59,236 nucleotides of DNA from an uncultured Hyphomicrobiales bacterium (GTDB lineage: Bacteria > Pseudomonadota > Alphaproteobacteria > Rhizobiales > Beijerinckiaceae). The position numbers and the translations under genes were made by a program. The notes beneath the pieces are model-generated. The model saw only the letters and a list, made by a program, of their open reading frames with translations, did not search any database and was not told where the DNA came from. Location: NCBI GenBank assembly GCA_903851305.1, contig CAINNX010000160.1, positions 1-59,236 on the forward strand. Direction: 5' to 3'. Below, one piece after another: positions 51,646 to 59,236 of the stretch (positions are counted from its first letter, which is position 1; each line of letters opens with the position of its first letter).

Positions 51646-52557
51646 CTATTCGACGAGATCCCAATAAGGACGCGGACCGAAACGTTCTGCCAGAAAGTCA
51701 ACAAAAGCGCGGACTTTTGGCGACAAATGGCGCGCATGAGGATAAAGCGCATGCAGCCCCAAATGCTGAGGCATGAAGTCAGCCAGCACGCTCACCAACG
51801 TGCCCGCTTGCAAATCACGCCCGACAATAAAGGTCGGAAGAACGGTGAGCCCCACCCCCCCCAAGGCAGCCACACGCATGGCGTCACCATTGTTGATAGC
51901 AATCTTGCTGTTGACTTTAACCACCAACGGCTTGCCTTGTGCGTCGACAAATTTCCATTCATAGGCCGAGGCAATATTGCTGTTCACGATGCAGGTATGC
52001 GCGTGCAGATCTTGCGGAACACATGGCGTGCCATGTGCTTTGAGATAGTCCGGGCTTGCGCAGACCGCGAGCTGAATGGCTGCCAGACGGCGCGCAATCA
52101 GACTTGAATCCTGCAAGGCCGCAATACGCACAGCAACATCGAAACCTTCATCGACGAGATCAACAAAGCGGTCATTCATCGATACATCGAGCGCGACTTC
52201 CGGATAGCGCGCCTGAAAGTCCGGCAGCGCTGGCGCAAGATGGAGAAAGCCAAAGCTCATCGGCGCATTCACGCGCAATGTGCCACGAGGGGCAGCCTGC
52301 AATTGCGTGACCGCTAGATTGGCTTCCGCCAGATCCGCCAAAATCTGCCCAACGCGGCCCAGATAGCCCTGGCCCGCCTCCGTCAGCGTCAAAGACCGTG
52401 TGGTGCGGTGAATGAGGCGCGCGCCGAGCTCTGTCTCGAGCGCACTGACCTGACGCGAGACAACCGATTTGGATGTGCGTAGGCGGCGCGCCGCCTCCGA
52501 GAAAGAGGCGGTTTCAGCAACCTGCACAAAAGCTTCAATAGCGGCCAGACGATCCAT
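51646..52557 (-). CDS. LysR-family transcriptional regulator
   Basis: A 303-residue regulator with helix-turn-helix FSEAARRLRTSKSVVSRQVSALE and the effector domain from about residue 90 (GTLRVNAPMSFGFLHLAPALPDF), the pattern of the large CrgA/AaeR-like LysR group. It converges with the TonB-like gene, with a one-base gap, and is divergent from the DoxX-pirin-WrbA operon. A perfect 12-bp inverted repeat stands in the shared promoter region, 11 bases before its own start, so it most likely controls both itself and that operon, responding to a quinone or electrophile. The inducer is inferred. Confidence 0.92.
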   Translation of the reverse strand: MDRLAAIEAFVQVAETASFSEAARRLRTSKSVVSRQVSALETELGARLIHRTTRSLTLTEAGQGYLGRVGQILADLAEANLAVTQLQAAPRGTLRVNAPMSFGFLHLAPALPDFQARYPEVALDVSMNDRFVDLVDEGFDVAVRIAALQDSSLIARRLAAIQLAVCASPDYLKAHGTPCVPQDLHAHTCIVNSNIASAYEWKFVDAQGKPLVVKVNSKIAINNGDAMRVAALGGVGLTVLPTFIVGRDLQAGTLVSVLADFMPQHLGLHALYPHARHLSPKVRAFVDFLAERFGPRPYWDLVE

Positions 52558-52568
52558 GGGCGAGCTCC

Positions 52569-52599
52569 ACTTATTGTTGTCTAAATTACAACAATAAGT
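52569..52599. promoter_or_regulatory. perfect 12-bp palindrome, likely LysR operator
   Basis: ACTTATTGTTGT and ACAACAATAAGT flank a 7-base centre. The inner part contains T-N11-A (TGT ... ACA), the LysR box. It sits between the divergent LysR and DoxX starts. Confidence 0.8.
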
Positions 52600-52673
52600 T
52601 CCAAAAGTCGATCATTGTTCTTTTATCCATCGGGGCCTATCTGTCTTGGCAACACCAACCTATGGAGATTCAA

Positions 52674-53141
52674 ATGTCGTTCGCAGACACCTCCACCAAG
52701 CCAATCCTGCCCCTTTTGCAGCCATTGACAGCTAGTCTGGCGCCCTTTGGTGAACCCTTGATCCGCGTCACCGCTGGTCTTTTTCTGCTGCCGCATGGCG
52801 CACAGAAATTGTTTGGCGCTTTTGGCGGCTATGGCATTGAAGCAACAGGCCAGTTCTTTGAAGCCAAGCTCGGTCTGCCTGCGTCCTTCGCGCTATTGGC
52901 CGGACTGATCGAAGTGGTTGGCGGCCTGTTCCTGGCCCTTGGCCTGTTCACCCGCCCAGTGGCCGCACTCGTGGCTGGCATGATGGCGGTCGCCACCATT
53001 GGCGTGCATTGGGGTGCTGGATTTTTCTGGACCTCGGGCGGCTATGAATATCCGCTATTCTGGGGTCTTGTGGCCTTGGCCTATGTGTTGCGTGGTGGCG
53101 GGCGCTATTCGCTCGATGCCGTGCTTGGCAGCGAATTCTAA
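52674..53141 (+). CDS. DoxX-family membrane protein
   Basis: A 155-residue protein with four membrane helices. PLIRVTAGLFLLPHGAQKLFG and FALLAGLIEVVGGLFLALGLFTRP are the DoxX core. The start at 52674 has GGAG six bases upstream; an ATG four codons earlier overlaps that site. It opens an operon with pirin and WrbA genes. DoxX proteins appear in redox and thiol-stress loci, probably as membrane partners of quinone-related enzymes. Confidence 0.88.
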   Translation: MSFADTSTKPILPLLQPLTASLAPFGEPLIRVTAGLFLLPHGAQKLFGAFGGYGIEATGQFFEAKLGLPASFALLAGLIEVVGGLFLALGLFTRPVAALVAGMMAVATIGVHWGAGFFWTSGGYEYPLFWGLVALAYVLRGGGRYSLDAVLGSEF

Positions 53142-53158
53142 AAGAGAGGATCAGTCAC

Positions 53159-53863
53159 ATGTCCGCTAAGGTTCGCAAGGCGCAGGAGCGTGGCCATGCC
53201 AATCATGGCTGGCTCGACTCCTTCCATACATTCTCTTTCGCTGATTTTTATGATCCCGCGCATATGAGCTTCAGTGCCTTGCGCGTGATCAACGAAGACC
53301 GGGTGAGTGCTGGACAAGGTTTTGGCACCCATGGCCACCGCGACATGGAGATCATCTCCTATGTCGTGGAGGGCGCGCTGGAGCATAAGGATTCGATTGG
53401 CACAGGCTCGGTGATCAATGCCGGCGACGTGCAAGTCATGTCCGCGGGCTCGGGCATTCGCCACAGCGAGTTCAATCCGTCGGCAAAGGATGGGGTGCAT
53501 TTTCTGCAAATCTGGATCATGCCGGATACCACCAACCACACGCCACGCTATGATCAGAAAACATTTGTTGCTGACGCCAAAAAGGGGCGCGCGCGGCTTG
53601 TGGTGTCGGACGACGGGCGTGATGGGTCACTCATGATCCATCAGGATGCCGATCTCTATGCAAGCCTTCTTGATGCGGGCGCAAATCTGCAGCATGAGCT
53701 CCGTCAAGGTCGGCGTGGCTGGGTTCAAATCGTGCGCGGCGCACTTGAAGTGAATGGTATCAAGCTTGAAAGCGGTGATGGCCTGGCGCTTGAGAATGAA
53801 ACTTTGCTGACGCTTTCTGCCAGCAAAGACAAAACTGAATTTCTGATCTTCGATCTTCCATAA
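53159..53863 (+). CDS. pirin family bicupin (YhhW-like, possible quercetinase)
   Basis: A 234-residue protein with two cupin domains. The N-terminal domain keeps the metal ligands (GFGTHGHRDMEIISYVVEGALEHKDS, then GSGIRHSEFN). E. coli YhhW cleaves quercetin in vitro; other pirins act as redox-sensing cofactors. AGAGAGGA precedes the ATG. It is 17 bases after the DoxX gene and 15 before wrbA, so all three form one operon. Confidence 0.92.
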   Translation: MSAKVRKAQERGHANHGWLDSFHTFSFADFYDPAHMSFSALRVINEDRVSAGQGFGTHGHRDMEIISYVVEGALEHKDSIGTGSVINAGDVQVMSAGSGIRHSEFNPSAKDGVHFLQIWIMPDTTNHTPRYDQKTFVADAKKGRARLVVSDDGRDGSLMIHQDADLYASLLDAGANLQHELRQGRRGWVQIVRGALEVNGIKLESGDGLALENETLLTLSASKDKTEFLIFDLP

Positions 53864-53878
53864 AAAGGACAATACACA

Positions 53879-54478
53879 ATGGCAAAAGTTCTGGTTCTCT
53901 ATTACTCGACCTATGGTCACATCGAAAAAATGGCTGAAGCCATGGCTGAGGGCGCACGTGCTGCTGGCGCTACCGTCGATATCAAGCGTGTGCCGGAAAC
54001 CGTGCCGGAAGAAATCGCACGCACACATCACTTCAAGCTCGACCAGAAAGCGCCTGTCGCCAAGATCGAAGACCTTGAACATTATGATGCGATCATTGTC
54101 GGCACAGGCACGCGCTTTGGCCGCATGTCCTCGCAAATGGCGGCCTTTCTTGATCAGGCTGGCGGACTTTGGGCACGCGGCGCTTTGAATGGCAAAGTGG
54201 GCGCAGCCTTCGCCTCCACCGCAACACAGCACGGCGGACAGGAAACAACACTCTTTTCCATCATCACAAACCTGCTTCATTTCGGCATGGTGATTGTGGG
54301 CCTGCCCTACAGCCATCAGGGCCAGATGAGCATGAGCGAGATCGTCGGCGGTGCGCCCTATGGAGCAACAACCTTGGCCGCGGGTGATGGCTCACGCCAG
54401 CCTAGCGAAATTGATCTGGCCGGCGCCCGCCATCAGGGCGAGCTGGTGGCCAAGACAGCGGCCAAATTGTTCGGCTGA
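53879..54478 (+). CDS. wrbA: NAD(P)H:quinone oxidoreductase, flavodoxin-like
   Basis: A 199-residue FMN enzyme that reduces quinones by two electrons and so avoids semiquinone radicals. The FMN phosphate loop is [19 protein letters not shown] near residue 7; [19 protein letters not shown] and [15 protein letters not shown] are WrbA signatures. AAAGGACAATACACA precedes the ATG. It ends the DoxX-pirin-WrbA operon, before a degenerate repeat and a terminator. Confidence 0.95.
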   Translation: MAKVLVLYYSTYGHIEKMAEAMAEGARAAGATVDIKRVPETVPEEIARTHHFKLDQKAPVAKIEDLEHYDAIIVGTGTRFGRMSSQMAAFLDQAGGLWARGALNGKVGAAFASTATQHGGQETTLFSIITNLLHFGMVIVGLPYSHQGQMSMSEIVGGAPYGATTLAAGDGSRQPSEIDLAGARHQGELVAKTAAKLFG

Positions 54479-54489
54479 GATCTGCCTAC

Positions 54490-54573
54490 CTCGTTGCGGG
54501 GACGCGAAGGCGACGTGGCCATCCATAAGGCCACACGCGAGGCTCTGGGTTGCTTCGCTTCCCTCGCAATGAC
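54490..54573. repeat. degenerate GTCATTGCGAG-type inverted repeat, copy 7
   Basis: The right arm GGTTGCTTCGCTTCCCTCGC followed by AATGACG is well kept; the left arm (CTCGTTGCGGGGACGCGAAG) has drifted. It lies between the convergent wrbA and pcaG genes. Confidence 0.7.
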
Positions 54574-54581
54574 GAACAAAA

Positions 54582-54609
54582 AAAGCCCCGCAGTGATGCG
54601 GGGCTTTCT
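54582..54609. terminator. bidirectional terminator between wrbA and pcaG
   Basis: A 10-bp stem AAAGCCCCGC / GCGGGGCTTT has a 6-base loop. A runs of A on the left and T on the right make it usable on both strands. Confidence 0.85.
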
Positions 54610-54628
54610 GTTGTATTGAAGGCAACAA

Positions 54629-55252
54629 TCAGACGTCGAAGAAGACCGTCTCGTTGTCGCCCTGCAACACAATGTCGAATGTATAGATCGTCTTGCCGTC
54701 TTTGTGTGATGGCTTGGCGATCAATGTATCACGACGCTTCTTGAGCTCAATCCCGCGCAGAATCGGATCCGCCTCATTGGCCTTTTCCTCATCGGCAAAA
54801 TAGATACGCGTATTGAGACCCATATTGATGCCGCGCGCGACAATCCAAAGGCTGATATGGGGTGCTTGTACCTTGCCTGCGCGCCCAGCCACCGGACCCG
54901 GCTTCACCGTGTAAAAACGATATAGGCCGGTTTCAAAATCGGTGCAGGCACGGCCCCAGCCACGGAAATTCGGATCAACCGAACCCGTCTCCTGGCGGTC
55001 GCCGGGATGATTGTAACGACCATCCGCATTGGCCTGCCAGGCCTCGATCAGCGCATCACGCACGAGGCTGCCGGAGCCGTCAAAGACACGACCTTCAATG
55101 ATAATCTGCGCACCGCGCGTGGTCGCGCTGACCATATTATTATCAAAGTTGTTCTGGAAAATATCGAAACCTGCCTGATGCGGTGCCAATCCGATATGGA
55201 CATAGGGACCAGCCGTCTGGGAGGCTGTTTCCTTGAGATATTTCACGCTCAT
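54629..55252 (-). CDS. pcaG: protocatechuate 3,4-dioxygenase, alpha subunit
   Basis: A 207-residue intradiol dioxygenase subunit. It starts KYLKETASQTAGPYVHIGLAP and has IIEGRVFDGSGSLVRDALIEAWQANADGRYNHP, the family core, but not the full set of iron ligands, as expected for the alpha subunit. Its ATG lies 3 bases after the pcaH stop, behind GAAGGG. With PcaH it opens protocatechuate to 3-carboxy-cis,cis-muconate. Confidence 0.93.
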   Translation of the reverse strand: MSVKYLKETASQTAGPYVHIGLAPHQAGFDIFQNNFDNNMVSATTRGAQIIIEGRVFDGSGSLVRDALIEAWQANADGRYNHPGDRQETGSVDPNFRGWGRACTDFETGLYRFYTVKPGPVAGRAGKVQAPHISLWIVARGINMGLNTRIYFADEEKANEADPILRGIELKKRRDTLIAKPSHKDGKTIYTFDIVLQGDNETVFFDV

Positions 55253-55255
55253 GGA

Positions 55256-56050
<795 letters not shown>

Positions 56051-56154
56051 TTACCCCGCCCCAGAAGGGGGAGGTGAGATCACCGAGATTGGCAAAATAG
56101 AGCTGACTGCGCAACAAATTGACATGTGGCGTTGCGCCCCAACATTGATGAAAA

Positions 56155-57741
56155 TCAAATATGACCCGTGACGCGCGCTAAAATCGCATCAACTGCCATA
56201 TCAGGCTTATCCCCTGACCAAACCACGTATTGATCAGGCCGCACGAGAATAAGGCTCGCTTCATAAGCCTCACGCCCGTTTTTGCGGGTGTCGCAAATGA
56301 CCTCGAAGGGAATCTGTGCTGCTTTCGCAGCTTCTGTGAAGGCGGCGACATCAGCCGCATCCGCATCCAGCGCAAGAAGCGTGAAGCCCTGCCCCAGCGC
56401 ATCGAAACTGTTGCGACCATCTGATAGCGGCAACGGCGCCAAATGATGACCCGCACGTGCCTTCACCTGATGCACGCCATGCGCACCTGTTTTGCCGCCA
56501 GCTGGTCCAAACAATACGGGCGAGGCTTCGTAATTGGGCTCATATTGCTGGAAGCGCGAACCGATGTCGGTCTGGCGTCCTTCCCAGGCCGCTTCAAACT
56601 CCGCGCGATCACGTTCGGGATTGTAGCGATGCAAAAATTCCGTATCGCGCTTGATGCGCGAAGTGATGAAATCATTCGCCGTGTCCCAAAATACTGGGCG
56701 ACGCTCTTCGCTATAGCTTTCGAGCAATGCATCAGCCCCCCAGCCCTGCACGCAAGCAGCCAGCTTCCAGCTGAGGTTGACGATGTCTTCAAGGCCGTTG
56801 TTAAGACCAAAGCCACCATAAGGGGGATGCGCATGGGCTGCATCACCGGCAATGAAAATACGCTCACGCTGGTATTCGTTGGCAACAGCAACGCGCATTT
56901 GCCAGAAGGACAAATGCTCAAAGTCGCACTCGACCGGAAAGCCGGTCGCTTGGCGAATGAGGCCCAGAGAATCGAACGTCTCGATTTTGGACTCAGGCGG
57001 CACGGGTGCATGGAAGAACCAGCCATCGGGCACATCAATGCGCCCAAAAAACTGCCAATAACCATCATCCTCAGGTCGTATCACGCGATAGGTCGAGCGC
57101 TCGGGAAAGCGCTTCAGCTTTTCATTGAGATCGGGTGAGCGGAAAACGGCCAGCAACATGGTCTGCTCGTAATCTTGTGTCGTGCGATCAATGCCGATCT
57201 GGTCGCGCACAGCTGAGCGCGCACCATCGCAGCCCACAAGATAAGAACCCGTGATCATGCGCGCATCGGAGCCATCCTCGCGCGACACTTCGACAGAGAC
57301 TTTGCTACCATCCTGCGTGACTTTTCCTGCAACACAACCAAACAGCGTCGTGACGCTGGGCAGATCCTTGATCTTTTTCCGCAGCACCATTTCAGTCTGA
57401 TATTGCGGTAGTCGCTCATTGTCTTGCGCGTAAAAAGCCCGCACCAATTCGCGGCCCGCGGGGGCGTGCCAATACTCACTCATCAAATTGCCGTAAGAGG
57501 TGAGTTCGCCGATCGCATAGCCCTTGGGCATGAGACGCGCCTCGCGCATTTCATCCACCACGCCCCAGCGCGCAAAATGTTCCATCGTGCGTTGGGTAAG
57601 GTTCTGGCCTTTGGGAATACGGCTCAAAGTCTCACGCGGCTCGATCACCGCGCAAGATACGCCGCGCAAACCCAGCGCTACGGCAAGACCGACGCCTACC
57701 GGCCCGCCGCCTACAATCACAACGTCAAAATGATCACGCAT
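56155..57741 (-). CDS. FAD-dependent aromatic monooxygenase (class A, MhpA-like)
   Basis: A 528-residue flavoprotein hydroxylase. FAD site VIVGGGPVGVGLA at the start, LVGCDGARSAVR (DG motif) near residue 160 and FIAGDAAHAHPPYGGFGLNNGLEDI (GD motif) near residue 290 are all present. The C-terminal thioredoxin-like extension (about 430-528) is like that of MhpA and phenol-hydroxylase relatives; PobA is shorter. It would ortho-hydroxylate a phenolic compound using NAD(P)H and O2. Gene order (TctC receptor, monooxygenase, pcaHG) suggests it makes protocatechuate or an analogue; the 125-bp gap before pcaH may hold a promoter. Confidence 0.88.
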   Translation of the reverse strand: MRDHFDVVIVGGGPVGVGLAVALGLRGVSCAVIEPRETLSRIPKGQNLTQRTMEHFARWGVVDEMREARLMPKGYAIGELTSYGNLMSEYWHAPAGRELVRAFYAQDNERLPQYQTEMVLRKKIKDLPSVTTLFGCVAGKVTQDGSKVSVEVSREDGSDARMITGSYLVGCDGARSAVRDQIGIDRTTQDYEQTMLLAVFRSPDLNEKLKRFPERSTYRVIRPEDDGYWQFFGRIDVPDGWFFHAPVPPESKIETFDSLGLIRQATGFPVECDFEHLSFWQMRVAVANEYQRERIFIAGDAAHAHPPYGGFGLNNGLEDIVNLSWKLAACVQGWGADALLESYSEERRPVFWDTANDFITSRIKRDTEFLHRYNPERDRAEFEAAWEGRQTDIGSRFQQYEPNYEASPVLFGPAGGKTGAHGVHQVKARAGHHLAPLPLSDGRNSFDALGQGFTLLALDADAADVAAFTEAAKAAQIPFEVICDTRKNGREAYEASLILVRPDQYVVWSGDKPDMAVDAILARVTGHI

Positions 57742-57777
57742 TTTCTTGCTCTTTTTGATTCACTGGTTTTTTTGCTT

Positions 57778-58809
57778 TTAACGCGCCGCTTCCGCAATCT
57801 GGCGTGCCCGTTCGATCGCCTCTGGCGAAGCTGTATAGACGCGATTGAGAATGGACGTGATCTCGTCAGCAAAGACCGGATCTACATCAATGGCTTGTTT
57901 TTCAGCTTCTGCCTTATATTCAGCATCTTTCATGGTTTCTGCAAAAGCAGCACGCAGCGCTGTAGCGCGATCTGCTGGCATGTTGGCAGGTCCCGCAAGT
58001 GGCCAGGCAATCGCCAGACGCGCTAGAAAAACTTCGAGAAACTGCCGATCCGCCTGATCCTTCACGAGATCAAGCGCGGAGGGCACATTGGGCAAGTCAG
58101 TCGCTTTGGAGAGGCCGAGCTGCAATTGCACATCGACCTTTTTCTCAGGCACCCATGCTGGGCGCGCAACTTTCAGATAGCCCCATGAGAGACCCGCCAT
58201 GCCATCGGCTTCGCCGCGCTCAACCGCCAGCAACAATTCGCTCGCACCAGGATAACCGGTGACAATCTTCATCTTGGTCTTGAACACTGCATTCATGATC
58301 AGCGGGAAGGTTGCTGTATCAGCACCACCACCTGTTGTGGCGATGATGACTTCACGGCCACGCAGATCATCAAGTGTTTTAAAATTAGATTGACTGCGCG
58401 TGAACACAAGATTGGTTTCGCGACTGGGGCTCCCAATCCAGGTCAGATTGCGAGGATCAAATTGCGCCTGCTTATTGCCCATCAAAGGCTCAAAGGGTGT
58501 ACCGCGCGAGAAAGTCGCAATCGCAGTGCCATCTTTGGGCGCGAGATTGGCCATGTGATTAATGGCCGTGAGGCTGCCCGCACCAGGCATATTCTGCACA
58601 ATGACTTTGGGGTTGCCGGGAATATGTTTGCCAATGTAGCGACCGATGGCACGCGCATTAAGGTCGTAACCGCCACCTGGCGAAAAGCCGACGATGATCG
58701 AGAGATTTTTCCCTTTGTAAAAATCCTCAACCGCATCGGCGCGAGCCGGAGCACTCGATATGAGAGCTAAGCCAGTCAGGGCAATTGCGCGTGTGATCTG
58801 ATTTGCCAT
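57778..58809 (-). CDS. TctC/Bug-family substrate-binding protein, fourth copy
   Basis: A 343-residue receptor with signal peptide (ending APARA) and GFSPGGGYDLNAR, IPGNPKVIVQNMPGAGS and APKDGTAIAT; LLAVERGEADGMAG is also conserved. It is closest in motif content to the copy at 30.8 kb. GGGAGACGCAAT precedes the ATG. It leads the monooxygenase/pcaHG unit, 36 bp ahead of the monooxygenase gene, so an aromatic carboxylate is a fair guess for its ligand. No tctAB is present. Confidence 0.9.
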   Translation of the reverse strand: MANQITRAIALTGLALISSAPARADAVEDFYKGKNLSIIVGFSPGGGYDLNARAIGRYIGKHIPGNPKVIVQNMPGAGSLTAINHMANLAPKDGTAIATFSRGTPFEPLMGNKQAQFDPRNLTWIGSPSRETNLVFTRSQSNFKTLDDLRGREVIIATTGGGADTATFPLIMNAVFKTKMKIVTGYPGASELLLAVERGEADGMAGLSWGYLKVARPAWVPEKKVDVQLQLGLSKATDLPNVPSALDLVKDQADRQFLEVFLARLAIAWPLAGPANMPADRATALRAAFAETMKDAEYKAEAEKQAIDVDPVFADEITSILNRVYTASPEAIERARQIAEAAR

Positions 58810-58924
58810 ATTGCGTCTCCCGCCGAGGCCCCATGGGTGGGGCTCCTGTCATTGATTTGAGGCCGTTCTAGCCCGAAACAAGGCGGCCTTCACCCCCTAA
58901 GCGAGGGCTTGAAATATATGCCCT

Positions 58925-58974
58925 AAAATTAGGCTGTAAGGATAAAAATTAGGCAATTACTGCCAAAATTCAGG
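58925..58974 (-). promoter_or_regulatory. three direct repeats phased at 20 bp upstream of the fourth tctC-like gene
   Basis: AAAATTAGGC occurs at 58925 and 58945 and a variant AAAATTCAGG at 58965, exactly 20 bp apart, two helical turns each. They lie 116-165 bases upstream of the TctC-like start, where an activator would bind. The first copy is also part of CCTAA-AA-TTAGG, a short palindrome. The rest of 58810-59236 shows no gene I can support. Confidence 0.55.
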
Positions 58975-59236
58975 TCAATTGACCGAGGAAAGCCCGCGCT
59001 TTCAGCGCTCTGGCAGCTAGGAAGCACCCGTTTGGCGAGACAACACTTGCTCTTTTCGTGCCAAAAGCCTCCGACAGGCCGCCGATCCCGGCATGTGGGA
59101 TAGATGTCCACGGGAAAATGGACCGAGCCACCCCGAAAGTGCACAAAATTGGCAGCCAAAGCGTGACGGCTGGCATGTTACCTGCTTTGAGAACCCCGTA
59201 TCCACGGGCACCCCGCGTGCCGCCCGCGATCCCCGA

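Noticed and set aside
58929-59211. short minus-strand ORFs at the right end
   Set aside because: Three overlapping frames of 64-76 codons without motifs or ribosome sites; the stretch looks like an upstream regulatory region.

Overview
The window looks like chromosomal DNA of an alphaproteobacterium, most likely Hyphomicrobiales (Rhizobiales), on gene content and style. Supporting features are several substrate-binding proteins of the tripartite tricarboxylate transporter (TctC/Bug) type, LivHMGF and NMT1-type importers, the divergent oxyR / ahpC-ahpF arrangement, a BigR/SqrR-like sulfur regulator, an alphaproteobacterial SOS box (GTTC-N7-GTTC), and a family of GTCATTGCGAG inverted repeats between genes. 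The species cannot be fixed by eye. I see no rRNA, tRNA, CRISPR array, phage or transposase gene; coding density is high.

Layout. 1-7.7 kb: a copper-chaperone fusion protein cut by the window edge, a crotonase-fold protein without the usual catalytic glutamates, an orphan TctC protein, a pyrone-dicarboxylate-lactonase-like hydrolase with two dehydrogenases, a dienelactone hydrolase, and a short helix-hairpin-helix protein behind an SOS box. 7.7-12.1 kb: an MFS exporter, a LysR regulator and an amidohydrolase / small protein / Rieske ferredoxin cassette. 12.2-22.9 kb, all on the minus strand: an Fe/phosphonate-type ABC importer lacking its ATPase, a fumarylacetoacetate-hydrolase-family enzyme, an NMT1-type binding protein, a frameshifted branched-chain amino acid binding protein, livHMGF, and a RidA-like/arylformamidase fusion. 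22.9-30.7 kb: tex, malonyl-CoA decarboxylase, a split chromate transporter, an M3 oligopeptidase and a DCC-family thiol oxidoreductase.

30.8-38.6 kb: a second TctC protein, an ammonium transporter, a Tat-exported two-subunit molybdenum hydroxylase followed by an NMT1-type binding protein, and a zinc alcohol dehydrogenase. 38.7-42.0 kb: ahpF, ahpC and divergent oxyR, a peroxide-defence module. 42.1-47.4 kb: a secreted small protein, a sulfide-type ArsR repressor with two YeeE/YedE-type sulfur transporters, a methyltransferase, an MFS transporter, a carboxymuconolactone-decarboxylase-family protein and a TauE/SafE exporter. 47.6-50.5 kb: a gentisate-dioxygenase-like bicupin, a third TctC protein and a small cupin. 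50.6-54.5 kb: a TonB-like protein, a LysR regulator with a perfect palindromic operator, and a divergent DoxX-pirin-WrbA redox operon. 54.6-58.8 kb: a minus-strand unit of a fourth TctC protein, a flavin monooxygenase and protocatechuate 3,4-dioxygenase PcaHG. The last 0.4 kb is non-coding and holds three 20-bp-phased direct repeats.

Taken together the region serves uptake and oxidation of carboxylated and aromatic compounds (binding proteins, ring-hydroxylating and ring-opening enzymes, lactone hydrolases), with oxidative, sulfide and quinone stress modules in between. Uptake is dominated by binding proteins that have no membrane partners in the window, so they must use components encoded elsewhere. 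Functions are assigned from sequence motifs read by eye; no database search was run.
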